From contig NC_134018.1 in the NCBI RefSeq assembly GCF_040712315.1, positions 43,959,335 to 44,023,334 on the forward strand: DNA of 64,000 nucleotides, read 5' to 3'. Made by a program: the position numbers and the translations under genes. The notes under the pieces were generated by a model. That model was not told the DNA's origin and made no database searches. It saw nothing but the letters and a program-made list of their open reading frames with translations. Origin of the DNA: Castanea sativa (lineage: Eukaryota; Streptophyta; Magnoliopsida; Fagales; Fagaceae). Positions 22,592-33,506 of the stretch are shown piece after piece; positions within the stretch are counted from its first letter, which is position 1, and every line of letters begins with the position of its first letter.

Positions 22592-23881
22592 ATGGCAGGC
22601 TTAGGCTCTCACCATGCAGAGTCACAAGGATCACAACCGGAAGATCATTTCGAACGTCTTGAACATCTTAGGGATCATGAGGGAAGCGTCCATACAGATT
22701 ACCCAGGGGCTAGCCATACTCAAGGAGGGGGTAGCACTACCCACGATGAGGGCTCTAAATCCATGCAGAAGGAAATTAATCGTTTAAAGAGGAAGTTACG
22801 CCGTGCTAAACGTAAGGTTTCCCCGTCCTCATCTAGTTCTTCCTCAGAGAAGGATAGGGGAGTTGGCTACAGTTCAAGGTCATATTCCCCCACTAGCGCA
22901 ACATCCTCCGGCGAGGAGGACGACCAATCAACTCGCAGACGTAAGAAGCTTCGTTCTAGGGGCTTGGGCAACGATACCATGAGTAGAGCGTTGCACCAAC
23001 TCTCTAAATCTCCGTTTTCACGGAGGATTGAGAGGGGGAGGCTTCCCAGGAGGTTCACCCAGCCCACCTTTACCATCTATAATGGCCGGACTGATCCGGT
23101 GGAACACGTGAGTCACTTCAACCAAAGGATGGCAGTGCACTCTCATAACGAGACTTTGATGTGTAAAGTCTTCCCCTCCAGCTTGGGACCTGTGGCTATG
23201 AGATGGTTTAACGGTCTCAAATCGGGGTCTGTGGGCTCGTTTGGGGAGTTAACTAGGGCATTTGCTTCGCGCTTCATCACGTGTAGCAGAGTCCCTCGAC
23301 CATTGGATTCGTTGCTATCCATGGTCATGAAGGAAGGGGAGACACTGAAAGCATACTCCGACAGATACTGGGAGATGTTTAATGAAATAGATGGCGACTT
23401 TGATGAGGTGGCGCTTAATACCTTTAAGGTAGGCCTCCCTACTGATCACGACCTAAGAAAGTCTTTGACGAAAAAGCCCGTCCGCAGCGTACGCCGTCTT
23501 ATGGATCGTATTGATGAATATAAAAGGGTAGAGGAAGACCAGCAGCAAGGAAAAGGAAAGGAGAAGGTTATCCCGCAGGAGAGAAGGGATTTCAGGTCGG
23601 ACAGATATCACAACAACAAGCCGAGGAGGGATTACTTCGGACAATCCGGCTCGGCAGCACCCCAGGCTGTAAATACTGTGTTCCGAGAACCAGTGCATCA
23701 GTTATTAGAAAAAGTTCGTAAAGAGCCCTTTTTCAGATGGCCCGGCAAGATGGCAGGGGACCCTGCGAGAAGAAATCAAAACCTTTTCTGTCAGTACCAT
23801 CAGGATGTGGGCCATACTACTGAGAACCGCTGTCGGACTCGTGGAACCATCCGGAGCAGCTCGTCAGTGAGGGAAAGTTAA
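22592..23881 (+). CDS. Gypsy gag (capsid and zinc knuckle), frameshifted at its end
   Basis: This frame of 429 codons begins 46 bases after the LTR. The N-terminus is Ser/Arg-rich with a SSSSSSSEKDRG stretch. The capsid-like domain (about residues 150-300) has FTIYNGRTDPVEH, MRWFNGL, FASRF and YWEMFNEI, the retrotransposon gag pattern. A degenerate zinc-knuckle motif, CQYHQDVGHTTEN, lies near residue 405. A base is missing near 23843, after which the frame reads out to a stop; the expected continuation lies in another frame and runs into the protease frame at 23890. Confidence 0.88.
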   Translation: MAGLGSHHAESQGSQPEDHFERLEHLRDHEGSVHTDYPGASHTQGGGSTTHDEGSKSMQKEINRLKRKLRRAKRKVSPSSSSSSSEKDRGVGYSSRSYSPTSATSSGEEDDQSTRRRKKLRSRGLGNDTMSRALHQLSKSPFSRRIERGRLPRRFTQPTFTIYNGRTDPVEHVSHFNQRMAVHSHNETLMCKVFPSSLGPVAMRWFNGLKSGSVGSFGELTRAFASRFITCSRVPRPLDSLLSMVMKEGETLKAYSDRYWEMFNEIDGDFDEVALNTFKVGLPTDHDLRKSLTKKPVRSVRRLMDRIDEYKRVEEDQQQGKGKEKVIPQERRDFRSDRYHNNKPRRDYFGQSGSAAPQAVNTVFREPVHQLLEKVRKEPFFRWPGKMAGDPARRNQNLFCQYHQDVGHTTENRCRTRGTIRSSSSVRES

Positions 23882-23889
23882 AGCAGCAC

Positions 23890-24606
23890 TTGTGTCAGCC
23901 CACTGGGCAAGTAAGTCAAGTTGGTTCAAACAACCAGAGGAACAGTTCATCTCGGCCAGCATTGGGAACAATTAATGTTATCTTCGCTGCACCTGGTAGG
24001 ACCGGTTCAGGTCCCACTAGGATTATGGCAGTTTCTCATCCGCAGGCCGAGGATGTAGGTAGCAGGCCGAAGAGATTAAAGAGCACTTTACCTGTCTTGG
24101 GTTTCTCCGAGGAGGATAAAGTAGGGACTATCCAGCCCCATGACGATGCTCTTGTGGTTACCCTCAGGATAGGGAATTATGATGTGAGAAGGGTGATGAT
24201 AGATCAAGGCAGTGGTGCAGATATCATGTACCCTGATCTATTTAAAGGACTGAGGTTGGAGTTGGAAGATTTAACTCCTTATGATTCTCCACTTATAAGC
24301 TTTGAAGGAAGGGCCGTTGTGTCGAAGGGACAAATCCGTCTACCCGTTCAATCCGGCACAGAAACGATTGAGGTAGATTTTATTGTGGTTGACGCGTACT
24401 CTCCATATACAGCCATCCTCGCCAGGCCATGGCTGCACGCTTTGGGAGCTGTTTCTTCCACCTTACATGTTAAAGTGAAATTCCCCTCGGGGGAGCATGT
24501 TGAGGAAATCCTCGGCAGCCAGGTGGTTGCTAGGCAATGCATATCGGCTGCGGTGCTTCGTCAGTCAGAAATGGAGTCATCAACCTTGCCCATCCAGGAG
24601 TCATAG
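23890..24606 (+). CDS. Gypsy aspartic protease region of pol
   Basis: The frame of 238 codons holds the protease. VMIDQGSGADIMYPDLF (about residues 103-120) is the active-site region, with the family's D-Q-G-S-G in place of D-T/S-G. TAILARPWLHALGAV (about 175-190) is the second conserved block. The protease would cut the Gag-Pol polyprotein. The frame ends at a TAG (24604-24606); the same frame continues past it with MTEDEAVCEELEKF and LPYQEKMELLEFLK, typical of the linker to RT, so the TAG is an in-frame stop inside pol. Confidence 0.82.
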   Translation: MCQPTGQVSQVGSNNQRNSSSRPALGTINVIFAAPGRTGSGPTRIMAVSHPQAEDVGSRPKRLKSTLPVLGFSEEDKVGTIQPHDDALVVTLRIGNYDVRRVMIDQGSGADIMYPDLFKGLRLELEDLTPYDSPLISFEGRAVVSKGQIRLPVQSGTETIEVDFIVVDAYSPYTAILARPWLHALGAVSSTLHVKVKFPSGEHVEEILGSQVVARQCISAAVLRQSEMESSTLPIQES

Positions 24607-24816
24607 CAATTAACAGCTCCGGAGGCACCTGGAGCGATGACAGAAGATGAGGCTGTCTGCGAGGAGTTAGAGAAGTTTGTAATAGCAGATGATCCAGAGA
24701 GGTTCTTCCAAGTTGGCATACTTTTGCCATACCAAGAGAAGATGGAGTTGTTGGAATTTCTGAAGGATAATTTAGATGTCTTTGCATGGAACCCCTATGA
24801 GGCTCCAGTGTAGATC

Positions 24817-26206
24817 CGAACTTTATTTGTCATCATTTAAATGTCAATCCGGCCATTGTTCCGAGGAGGCAGCCACCTCGGCGATCTTCCCGAGAACATT
24901 CTGAGGCTGTGAAGGAAGAGGTTCTTAAACTCAAAATGGCGGGGGCTCTCAAAGTAGTTGTCTACCCCGAATGGTTGGCTCATACCGTTGTCGTTAAGAA
25001 GAAGAATGGCAAGTGGAGAGTATGTGTGGACATTACTGATCTGAACAAGGCCTGTCCTAAAGATTCGTTCCCAATGCCACGGATTGATCAACTGGTAGAT
25101 GCTACCGTCGGACATCCTCGGATGAGTTTTTTGGATGCCTTCCAGGGTTACCATCAAATTCCCTTGGCGTTAGAAGATCAGGAGAAGACTGCTTTCATTA
25201 CACCAACCGGGAACTATCATTATAAGGTCATGCCATTTGGGTTAAAAAATGCTGGGGCTATTTATCAAAGAATGATGACCCGAATGTTTGAACAGCAACT
25301 GGGGAAAAACATAGAAGTATACGTGGATGATATGGTGGTAAAGAGTAAGACGGTACCTTCGCACATGACAGATTTGGCCGACACCTTCCAGATGCTGAGG
25401 AAGTATAAGTTGCGCCTTAACGCCTCCAAGTGTTCTTTTGGCGTGGGATCTGGAAAGTTCCTAGGATATATGATCACTCATAGGGGCATAGAGGTGAACC
25501 TAGTGCAGGTTAAGGCTATTCAGAATTTGCAGCCGCCTCGGAACCCAAAAGAGATTCAAAAATTGACCGGAATGATTGCTGCGCTGAATAGATTTATTTC
25601 TCGGTCAGCTGACCGGTGCCGTCCTTTCTTTCAGTTGTTGAACAAGTGGAAAGGGTTTCAATGGACCGAAGATTGTGAGTCAGCTTTCCAACAGCTTAAG
25701 CAATATCTTTCTCGCCCGCCCATCTTATCTCGTCCTGAGGTGGACGAGGTTTTATTCGCTTATTTGGCCGTGGCCGTTCATGCGGTGAGTTTAGTCCTTA
25801 TAAGGAATGAAAATGGAGTGAAGAGACCAATTTACTACGTTAGTAAGTCCTTGAATGAGGCCGAGGTGCGCTATTTGCCCTTGGAAAAAGCGCTTCTGGC
25901 AGTAGTCCACGCCACGCGCAAACTTCCTCACTATTTTCAGTCTCATACTGTGGTTGTTTTGACCCAGTTGCCTCTCAAGGCTGTGTTGCGTAGTGCTGAT
26001 TATTCTGGCAAGGTGGCAAAATGGGGAACCATTTTAGGAGCCTTTGATGTTAAATACAAGCCTCGCACTTCGGTGAAGGGGCAGGTCCTCGCTGATTTGG
26101 TGGCAGAGTTTACTGAACCATTGTTAGAAGAAACTTCAAAGGAAGCACACATGGGTGAAAAATCAGTTGGTGTGATCACACCGTATCGCCCTCGGCTTGG
26201 AAAGTT
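24817..26206 (+). CDS. Gypsy reverse transcriptase and first RNase H
   Basis: A shift near 24812 puts RT in a new frame. The open part from 24909 has WLAHTVVVKKKNGKWRVCVD, DLNKACPKDSFPMPRID, FLDAFQGYHQI, MPFGLKNAGA and the catalytic YVDDMVVKS at about 25319-25345. RNase H follows from about 25700: VLIRNENGVKRPIYYVSKSL, EVRYLPLEKALLAVVHATRK and VLADLVAEF. The enzyme copies element RNA into DNA and removes the RNA. The frame is lost near 26205. Confidence 0.9.
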
Positions 26207-26535
26207 TATGTGGATGGGGCTGCTAATCATAAAGGGTCTGGGGTTGGACTTGTTCTAATGTCCCCTGAAGGGATTGTCTTTGAAAAATCTTTGAGATTGG
26301 CCTTCTCGGCTACTAATAATGAGGCCGAGTATGAAGCAAGCCTTGGTAGGCATGCGAATGGTACATAAGATGGGTGGCAAGGAAATCCATATGTTCTCGG
26401 ACTCTCGTTAGTGGTCGGCCAAGTCATGGGGACCATGGAGGCTAGGGACCCCAGAATGCAGGATTATTTGGCCCAGTTAAACGTCGCCAAGCCGAATTCG
26501 ACTCCTTTGTCTTAGCTCATGTCTCTAGGAGTGGA
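26205..26535 (+). CDS. Second (archaeal-type) RNase H domain of Gypsy pol, frameshifted
   Basis: In the frame one base from the RT frame the sequence reads VYVDGAANHKGSGVGLVL, then FEKSLRLAFSATNNEAEYE, the start of a second RNase H fold with its D and E catalytic residues. A further break near 26405 (within FSDSR) ends it. An extra RNase H domain after the first is a recognised trait of the Tat lineage and supports that placement. Confidence 0.75.
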
Positions 26536-26553
26536 AACACTCATGCAGATTCC

Positions 26554-27917
26554 TTGGCTACATTGGCCACATCCTCGGCTCAAGGTCTACCAAGGGTTAT
26601 TCTCGTTGAGGATCTGGTAGAACCTTCTCTTGTAACTGCTGATGCACCTCGTATCCATCTAATAAGGCCTGGTCCTAGCTGGATGGATTCGATCATATCT
26701 TTTCTTAAAAATGACATCCTTCCTGAAGACAAGGTCGAAGCAGAAAAGGTACGTCGAAAGACGCCGCGTTTCTGGTTGTCCGAAGACCAGAAGTTATACA
26801 AACGATCCTTTTCAGGACCGTATTTGTTGTGTGTACACCCTGAATCAACAGAATCATTGCTGGAGGAATTGCATGAAGGAATTTGTGGGAGTCACACTGG
26901 GGGAAGGTCCTTAGCCCATAGAGCCCCGACTCGTGGTTATTGGTGGCCTAATATGCAGAGGGAGGCTCGTGACTATGCCGGAAAATGTGATCAATGTCGA
27001 GATTCGCCCCTAATATCCACCAACCTGGAGGGGTTCTTAACCCTCTCTCCAGCCCTTGGCCTTTCGCGCAATGGGGCTTGGACATTGTAGGGCCATTCCC
27101 GAGAGCTGCTGGAAACAAAAGATGGCTGCTCGTAGGGACAGACTACTTCACTAAATGGGTCGAAGCTGAGCCTTTAGCCAATATCCGAGATGTTGATTCC
27201 AAGAAGTTTATCTGGAAGAATATTGTTACTAGATTTGGTATACCACATACTCTTATTTCGGACAATGGCGTTCAATTTGACAGCAACGCCTTTAGGCAGT
27301 ACTGTGGTGACATGGGCATCACAAATAGATACTCTACCCCAGCTTATCCTCGAGGAAATGGACAGGCCGAGGCCGTTAACAAAGTCATAGTCAACGGGCT
27401 CAAGAAGAGGTTGGATGATGCGAAAGGCAGATGGGTAGAAGAGCTCCCTCATGTCCTGTGGACGTATCGGACCACTCTGCGCAGGTCCACTGGAGAAACG
27501 CCATTCTCTATGACTTATGGAGCCGAGGCGGTGATACCATTGGAGTCTGGATTTCCTACTCTAAAGACAAGTTCTTTTAGTCCAGAGAATAACAAGGAAC
27601 TTCTAGAAAGAGATCTTGATTTACTTGAAGAACGGCGTGAGGCAGCTATGGTCCAAATGGCTTATTATCAGCAGAAGCTAAAACAAGGACATGATGCCCA
27701 CGTGAAGCTAAGGCCACTTGCGCCTGGTGATCTTGTATTAAGGAAAGTTGTAGGCACTTCTAAGAACCCAGCATGGGGTAAGCTAGGACCTAACTGGGAA
27801 GGCCCCTACCGCATTGTTTCAATAGCAGGCATAGGGTCGTATAGGCTAGTTGACCTGGATGAACGAGTTGTACCACGTCCATGGAATGTAAATAATCTTA
27901 GAAGGTATTATTATTAA
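26554..27917 (+). CDS. Gypsy integrase, split by one frameshift
   Basis: The first frame (26554-27090) has the HHCC zinc domain: LHEGICGSHTGGRSLAHRA and DYAGKCDQC. A shift near 27000 moves to the frame ending at 27917. That frame has the catalytic core with WGLDIVGPF (first Asp), LISDNGVQFDS (second Asp) and GQAEAVNKVI (Glu), all present. The C-terminal part has GDLVLRKV and GPNWEGPYRIV and ends NNLRRYYY without a chromodomain. It would insert the cDNA copy into the genome. Confidence 0.87.
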
Positions 27918-27970
27918 TCAAATAAGCTTTTGTCAATTAATGTTTCAAAGTTATGGCTAGCTCTCATATT

Positions 27971-28720
27971 TGAAGTTACTGTTTTAAAGAATCAAACAGA
28001 AACTTGGTTAAGTGTAGTCCTCGGACCACAAACCTTGTGGAAATTGATGTCTTATCATTTGTTAAACAGAACCTTAGTTATGCCGGGTCTTCGGACCTCC
28101 TACTTTGGGAAAATTAACACTTGAAGTTACTGTTTTAAAGAATCAAACAGAAACTTGGTTAAGTGTAGTCCTCGGACCACAAACCTTGTGGAAATTGATG
28201 TCTTATCATTTGTTAAACAGAACCTTAGTTATGCCGGGTCTTCGGACCTCCTACTTTGGGAAAATTAACATTTGAAGTTACTGTTTTAAAGAATCAAACA
28301 GAAACTTGGTTAAGTGTAGTCCTCGGACCACAAACCTTGTGGAAATTGATGTCTTATCATTTGTTAAACAGAACCTTAGTTATGCCGGGTCTTCGGACCT
28401 CCTACTTTGGGAAAATTAACATTTGAAGTTATTGTTTTAAAGAATCAAACAGAAACTTGGTCAAGTGTAGTCCTCGGACCACAAACCTTGTGGAAATTGA
28501 TGTCTTATCATTTGTTAAACAGAACCTTAGTTATGCCGGGTCTTCGGACCTCCTACTTTGGGAAAATTAACATTTGAAGTTATTGTTTTAAAGAATCAAA
28601 CAGAAACTTGGTTAAGTGCAGTCCTCGGACCATAAATCTTGTGGAAATTAATGTTTTATCATTTACAGTTACAATTTTGAAGAATTAAACGAAAGATTGC
28701 TTAAGATTTATCTTCGGACG
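27971..28720 (+). repeat. 151-bp tandem array in the 3' region of the Gypsy element
   Basis: TGAAGTTACTGTTTTAAAGA or its TGAAGTTATTG variant begins at 27971, 28122, 28273, 28424 and 28575, spacing exactly 151 bp. The first four units are almost identical, each with GTCCTCGGACCAC, TTATGCCGGGTCTTCGGACC and TACTTTGGGAAAATTAAC; the fifth is partial and diverged. The array lies directly after pol. Such 3' arrays in Tat-type elements are a known source of satellite DNA. Confidence 0.95.
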
Positions 28721-29216
28721 ATGACTTTGACTAAACTTAACTTTTGATTGTGTCTGGATGTTAATACCTTACTGTTTATTAACTCGGATCTTAAGTTTCA
28801 TATCTTCAAGTGTTAAGCAATTTTGTATAAGGAATGGTCTTCGGATCTTACATCCTACTAGAAATGTTGTTATGCATAGTAAGGGCTTAATCATTATATG
28901 AAGTCCTCTTTCCTTTTTAATCAAGGCATTGTTCAAACGTATTAACTATCTCACCTTGTATTAAATCTTTAGTAATACACGCATGACTATGTGGAAGTTA
29001 TGATTGTGCCATCCTTGGAGTTAGATTTTTATACTCTGAGAAACTTTTGATGTGACTTAATGGGAAACTTTTGTGATAAGTACAAAAAAAAGTAAAGTAG
29101 AAACAGAGACAATCCAAGTGAAAAGTAAACGAAATCGTTCTTCATTAATCAATTGAGTATGCATTACATATAATTCAAAAAAAAAAAAGGGAAAAAGAGA
29201 AGCCCTAAGCTAAGTC

Positions 29217-31749
29217 CTAAGCTGTTGGAGGAGGATCTTGCTGAGAGGTGCTAGTGCCCTCGGTCTTTCTCAACTCCAGCTCAAAAGGAGTCATAACCTG
29301 TTTTCCTTTATCCGCTGTCTTCGTTGAAAGGACGATGGGTTCCATTGTCTGGCTTAAATCCTTCTCTGCATCCCCTCCTCCTTCCTTCTCTTTGTTGGAA
29401 CCAGAAGGTTCTGTAGGATCGGGAATTTGCTGTGGGATCATCGGAGGTAAAGCAGGAAGAGTCGTCTCAGGGGTAGGAGCAGCAACAGGAGCCTCTTCAA
29501 TCTCCTGTATATCTAGGGGAAGCCAAACGTTCTCGGACTTCCTCAAATCCGAAGATTGGGGAACTCCTGCTGCGTTTAAAGCTTCCCCCCATCCTTTTTG
29601 CCCGTATTCGCGGCAAAAAGCCGCGAACTCCTCTGTCAGCTCTCCTCGGTGGTTGCTACCCCTTCATCGAAACTTGCCTGCTTGGCAGCTTGAAGAGAGA
29701 GTTGGAAGGAGCTGGCTTCTTCCTTCATCGCCGCCGCTTGCTCCTTCGCATCCGAGCACTCCCTTTGAGCTTGGGAGAGCTCTTCATCTCTTTCACGAAG
29801 GAGCTTGCGCTGTCCTTCTATCTGGGTCTTCATAGTCTTCAAGTTTGACTCGACCCCATTTTTCTCTCTCCTCAGCTCCGCTACCTCCGAGGTCAGCTTC
29901 TCATTCTCGGCAAGGGCTATGCCCAAGGACTTCTCAGTCTCCAACCTTATTTCGAGCTCGCCCGGCTACTTTTCGAGTGTCTTCAATAAATTTTTCAGCT
30001 ACAAAGACCTCCTGAATAGCCTGCAACAAAGTATGATGGAGTTAGGAATAATGAAAACAAACTTACTTATAAATATTGTTAAAAGGAGAAACACTTACCA
30101 GCGCTAAGTCTCTTTTTAGGGAGAAGAATAGTTGTGGCTGGCCCATTTTTTCCAAGGTCTCCATATCCTTGGGCAGCAGAAGAGGGCGTTCCAGGACCTC
30201 GGCCAGGTGGTGAGCATGGCCTTGTTGAACCGCCCTTATACTGGACTGGCAGGAGATGGGAGCGCCGTCCAGCCTTAGATCGGGGGACTAGGTGGTCGGT
30301 GCTCGGCGCACTACAGCCTCATCCCTGATTTCCCTAAGTTCAGCTGAACGGGCTCTACCCTTGCCCTTGTCCAGCTTCTGCTGCTGGGCCGGTGGGAGTT
30401 GTTGGCGTGGTTTCTTGGGGTCATTAGTAATCGTCCCCTCATCATCCCCCTTCCTCTTCTTCTTGGGATCCTCGGCTGGCAGTTTTGGCTCAGCAGGAGG
30501 AGGAGGAGGAGGTAAAGCTGGGGGAACTTGGGACGTCCCCGTTTTCTTTTTCGCTGCAACTTTGGCAGCCCTGTTGGTGAGGAGACCCTCCATTCGTCCC
30601 ATGTCTTCTTCTACGTCGTCCTCGGGAAGGGCAGCCACAAACCCAGCAATTCCAGAGGCTTCGGTGGCTTCTTCTTCCTCGTCGGAAAGTACCACAAACT
30701 GGTTCCCGCGAGGTCTCTCGGTGTCTTCGAGATGGAATTGATCTATCTCGTCGTCAAGTGTGTGAGAAGAAGACACCTGCTCTTCTGGAATGACAGTTTT
30801 TTGTGAGTGCACGGCGAGGGGGACTGCTGCTATCGGCCGGTTGTACAAAATAGTGTTAGGAGTGTCCGGGAGGTCACGGTCGTCTAAAAAATGGCGCCGA
30901 GCTACGTTGATCCTCTTCCGTCTTCGGTCGCCTGCAATAATGGCGTCCTCTATCTCTTGGAAGTCTTTGGAAAGGGGAGTGTATCCGAGAATGAGGTGAG
31001 CAGCCCGGAGTTGTAAGTCTTCGCTGACGAACACCTCGGAGCGAAGTACTCGGTTTAGATCGGCAACGTTACAGTGACTCAGACGAGGACGCACGTGCTG
31101 CTTATCTGCAAAAAAGACGTCAAAACAAACAAACCTGATTAGATTCACACAAATATTTAACAAGTTTAAGTAAATACAAATACGCGTTTTTGTGTGTGTG
31201 TTAGCAGAGGTTGTGTTGTGGGGAGATTAATCCTAACGGCGTCGCACCTGGATCCCCCCACTGAACTGGGCAATGGAAGCCATCGTGCCAGTTCCCAGAC
31301 ACGATCAAGTAGTCGTCCTTCATGCCTTTGTTTGATTTGGGCAGACAGGAGATTAGCCTAACGGTGCTGGACCGAGATTTCATGTAATAACCTACCTTAG
31401 AGAGTTTGTGGGACTCATATAGGAACACGACATCGTGCCATGTGAGGTTTAAACCCATCTGCTCGTTTAGAGCATCTACACTACCTAGAACTCTAAAAAC
31501 GTTTGGAAGGCATTGGTCGGGGCACAACCGGTGGTTGCGAAGGTACTCCCTCATTACGGGTTTCATTGGAAGGGTCATCCCACCCTCTATGAAGGCTATC
31601 ATAGGGATGATAACCTCTCCCTCTTTCCTAGAACCGGCCACGGCTGTTGGCGGGCAGTATTCTAGCCCTACGTCATTGGGAATATGGTATTTAGCTCTAA
31701 AGCCTTCCATCCCAGCGGCGGTATCAACTAGACACTTAAATTTTCCCAT
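29217..31749 (-). CDS. Antisense three-exon gene within the Gypsy element (Transposase_28-like)
   Basis: This gene runs against pol. Exon 1 (31749-31248) encodes MGKFKCLVDTAAG, IIPMIAFIEGGMTLPMKPV, NHRLCPDQCLPNVFRVLGS and DDYLIVSGNWHDGFHCP, the pattern of the 'putative gypsy-type transposon' family (Pfam Transposase_28). Its donor CCAG/GTGCGA (31247) joins TTTGCAG/AT (31105) in phase 1. Exon 2 (31105-30099) is a basic, Pro/Lys-rich linker ending SLKRDLAL; it has one frame break near 30285. Exon 3 (30020-29217) is a coiled coil (LAENEKLTSEVAELRREKN ... ERDEELSQAQRECSDAKEQA) with an acidic Pro-rich tail and one break near 29640. Function is unknown. Antisense extra frames of this kind are known from other Tat-type elements. 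Confidence 0.78.
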
Positions 31750-32255
31750 TACAGAAAGACGATAGACTAAACTTTAAAAGGGAGAGTGTTTGTATTGGTA
31801 GCCGAGGACAAATATCGAGGAGAAGAGGTTAAGAATAGGAGCAAGAACTTACAAGGTTGAAGGTGTGCAAATCTCCACGGTTTTCTGCAAGGTAAGGTAT
31901 GATGACTGATGTCTTGATGGGATTACCCCCTGAGGAATTAAATGAAGGCGCGGGTTCCCGAAGCGTCACGACGTGCGAAAAGGCGGCCTCGAAATTATGT
32001 CTGTCCCGCCTAAAATTTTTTGGAGTAATGAGAACCGTTGGATGCCCATCTCACCGTTGAACGTGGGAGACAAAGAGTAACTTACAGTAATAAATGCGCG
32101 CGTTTTCGAAAATAAAACCGCCAAGTGTCATCTTCTGGGACGCGAAACGATTTCCACACGTGCCATCACTTATAAAGTGTGTAGGGCAGGTTCTCGTCAG
32201 ATCAAAACCCTATTTTTCTCCTCGGACGTTGAAAATTAGAGTTTTGAGGGGCTAT
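31750..32255 (-). promoter_or_regulatory. Region upstream of the antisense gene; 3' polypurine tract at its end
   Basis: This stretch would hold the promoter and leader of the antisense gene; I see no clear TATA box. At 32245-32252 the purine run GAGGGG, followed by CTAT, sits against the start of the 3' LTR (32256), as expected for the polypurine tract that primes plus-strand DNA. Confidence 0.5.
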
Positions 32256-33009
32256 TGTGGGGGGGTAAAAAGATCCTGATGGGAACATGGGCCTTTTGGG
32301 CCGTGTTAAGGAGGGCCGACCTGACCCTGGGTTTAGAAGTTGTTAATACTATGGGTCGGCCCATGCGCCGAGGATCCGAGGACCCAGCCGAGGGTGAGCT
32401 TACCCTCGGGTGAGCACCGAAGAACTCGGGATTTCATAGTAAAGGTTAGGGGATGGCACAGTTAAGGCCAATGGTTAAAAGGGGGAAACCCTAGAATGCC
32501 CCAGAAGCACCGGTGTTGAAGAAATGTCAAAGATAAAGGCTGCTACCTCCACATTAAAGACCCTGCACCTACCACCCTGGCCGCATTAATGGGGAGGTGA
32601 CACTTGAACAGTGAAAGGGAAACTTCTAGTTACTGTTCAAAGGCACTAAGAAAAGAAATATCTAGGCTAAGGGAGGAGTTGGGGCAGCACGTGTAAAAAG
32701 TATTAAAAAAAAAAGAGTATTTAAGGGAGGACCTAGAACAGAAAGAAGGGGGACTTTTTGTAACCTAACAAGAAAAAAAGACAAAGAGAGAGAGATAATA
32801 TAAGAACAGCTCTCGGCTTATGTCCGAGGAGACCTATTTACGTTACTCCTTGCTGTTTCCAAATACCGCCAATCTTTAGTTTGTCATTTAATCTTCACTC
32901 ACTTCTAACCTGGGTTTCAAGCCCACTCTCTACAAATTTTTATTGTTTAAGGCTCATTGGGCCTGAGCCCATATCTGTTCTTGGGTCCAGGTGCAATTGT
33001 GCACTTACA
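32256..33009 (+). repeat. 3' LTR of the Gypsy element
   Basis: This 754-bp LTR starts TGTGGGGGGG and ends ACTTACA, followed by the ATATA target duplication. It differs from the 5' LTR only at a few sites, such as AGATAAAGG against AGATTAAGG and a longer A run near 32705. Confidence 0.97.
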
Positions 33010-33230
33010 ATATATATATATATATATGTATTTACTATTTGGTTTAATGGAAAGTGGTCAAAATAACTAGCAATTTTTTTGTAATATATATTCAGAAACT
33101 TTCAAAAAGATATTGTAATAATGTTCAGCAACGTTATCTATGGGGCATTAATTTCATAGCATTATGACCTTTTCTTTGTTCCCAATATACAGATTGAGAT
33201 TTTGGCAAAGATAATATTTGATGTTCGGTT

Positions 33231-33235
<5 letters not shown>

Positions 33236-33310
<75 letters not shown>
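33236..33310. repeat. (TA)n microsatellite in the Copia 5' LTR
   Basis: About 37 TA repeats. The corresponding place in the 3' LTR (39145-39200) is a shorter TA run followed by a GA run. Confidence 0.95.
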
Positions 33311-33313
<3 letters not shown>

Positions 33314-33462
33314 GAGAGTTTCAACCTATGACGTCCGCTCTTAATAATAGCTCTTTATTATCAAACCAAGACACCAATCAATTTTTGGTGTAGGCGGGGA
33401 TTGAACCCCAGATCTCTTATACAACCATTAGAGACTTTACCAGCTGAGCTAACTGGAACCCC
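33311..33462 (-). mobile_element. tRNA-derived SINE (family 1), minus-strand copy
   Basis: Read on the minus strand it begins with a G run and GGTTCCAGTTAGCTCAGCTGG, then the B box GGGTTCAATCCCCGCC, then the body GGTGTCTTGGTTTGATAATAAAGAGC. It matches 20243-20402. The Copia 3' LTR lacks it, so it entered the TA repeat of the 5' LTR after the Copia inserted. The poly-C (33461-33470) and CA/TA tracts next to it are on the 5' side of the SINE. Confidence 0.82.
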
Positions 33463-33469
33463 CCCCCCC

Positions 33470-33506
<37 letters not shown>

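Larger units (their letters stand above)
21793..33009 (+). mobile_element. Young Gypsy retrotransposon, Tat lineage, 11.2 kb
   Basis: LTRs of 753 and 754 bp (21793-22545, 32256-33009) begin TGTGGGGGGG and end ACTTACA. I counted about four substitutions and one indel between them, so insertion is recent. ATATA flanks both ends within the TA repeat of the Copia LTR. The element holds gag, protease, RT, RNase H, a second RNase H-like domain and integrase on the plus strand. It then has a 151-bp tandem array and a spliced gene on the opposite strand before the 3' LTR. A second RNase H, a long 3' region with extra frames and tandem repeats are known Tat-lineage traits. The pol frame is broken by several single-base shifts. 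Confidence 0.95.

Noticed and set aside
29248..30806. Plus-strand frames of 195, 149 and 92 codons in the Gypsy 3' region
   Set aside because: They are shadows of the antisense gene, which has domain similarity, coiled coil and splice sites; the plus frames match nothing.
33202..33393. Frame dominated by alternating Ile-Tyr
   Set aside because: It is the translation of a TA microsatellite; the same applies at 38405-38638 and 62515-62733.
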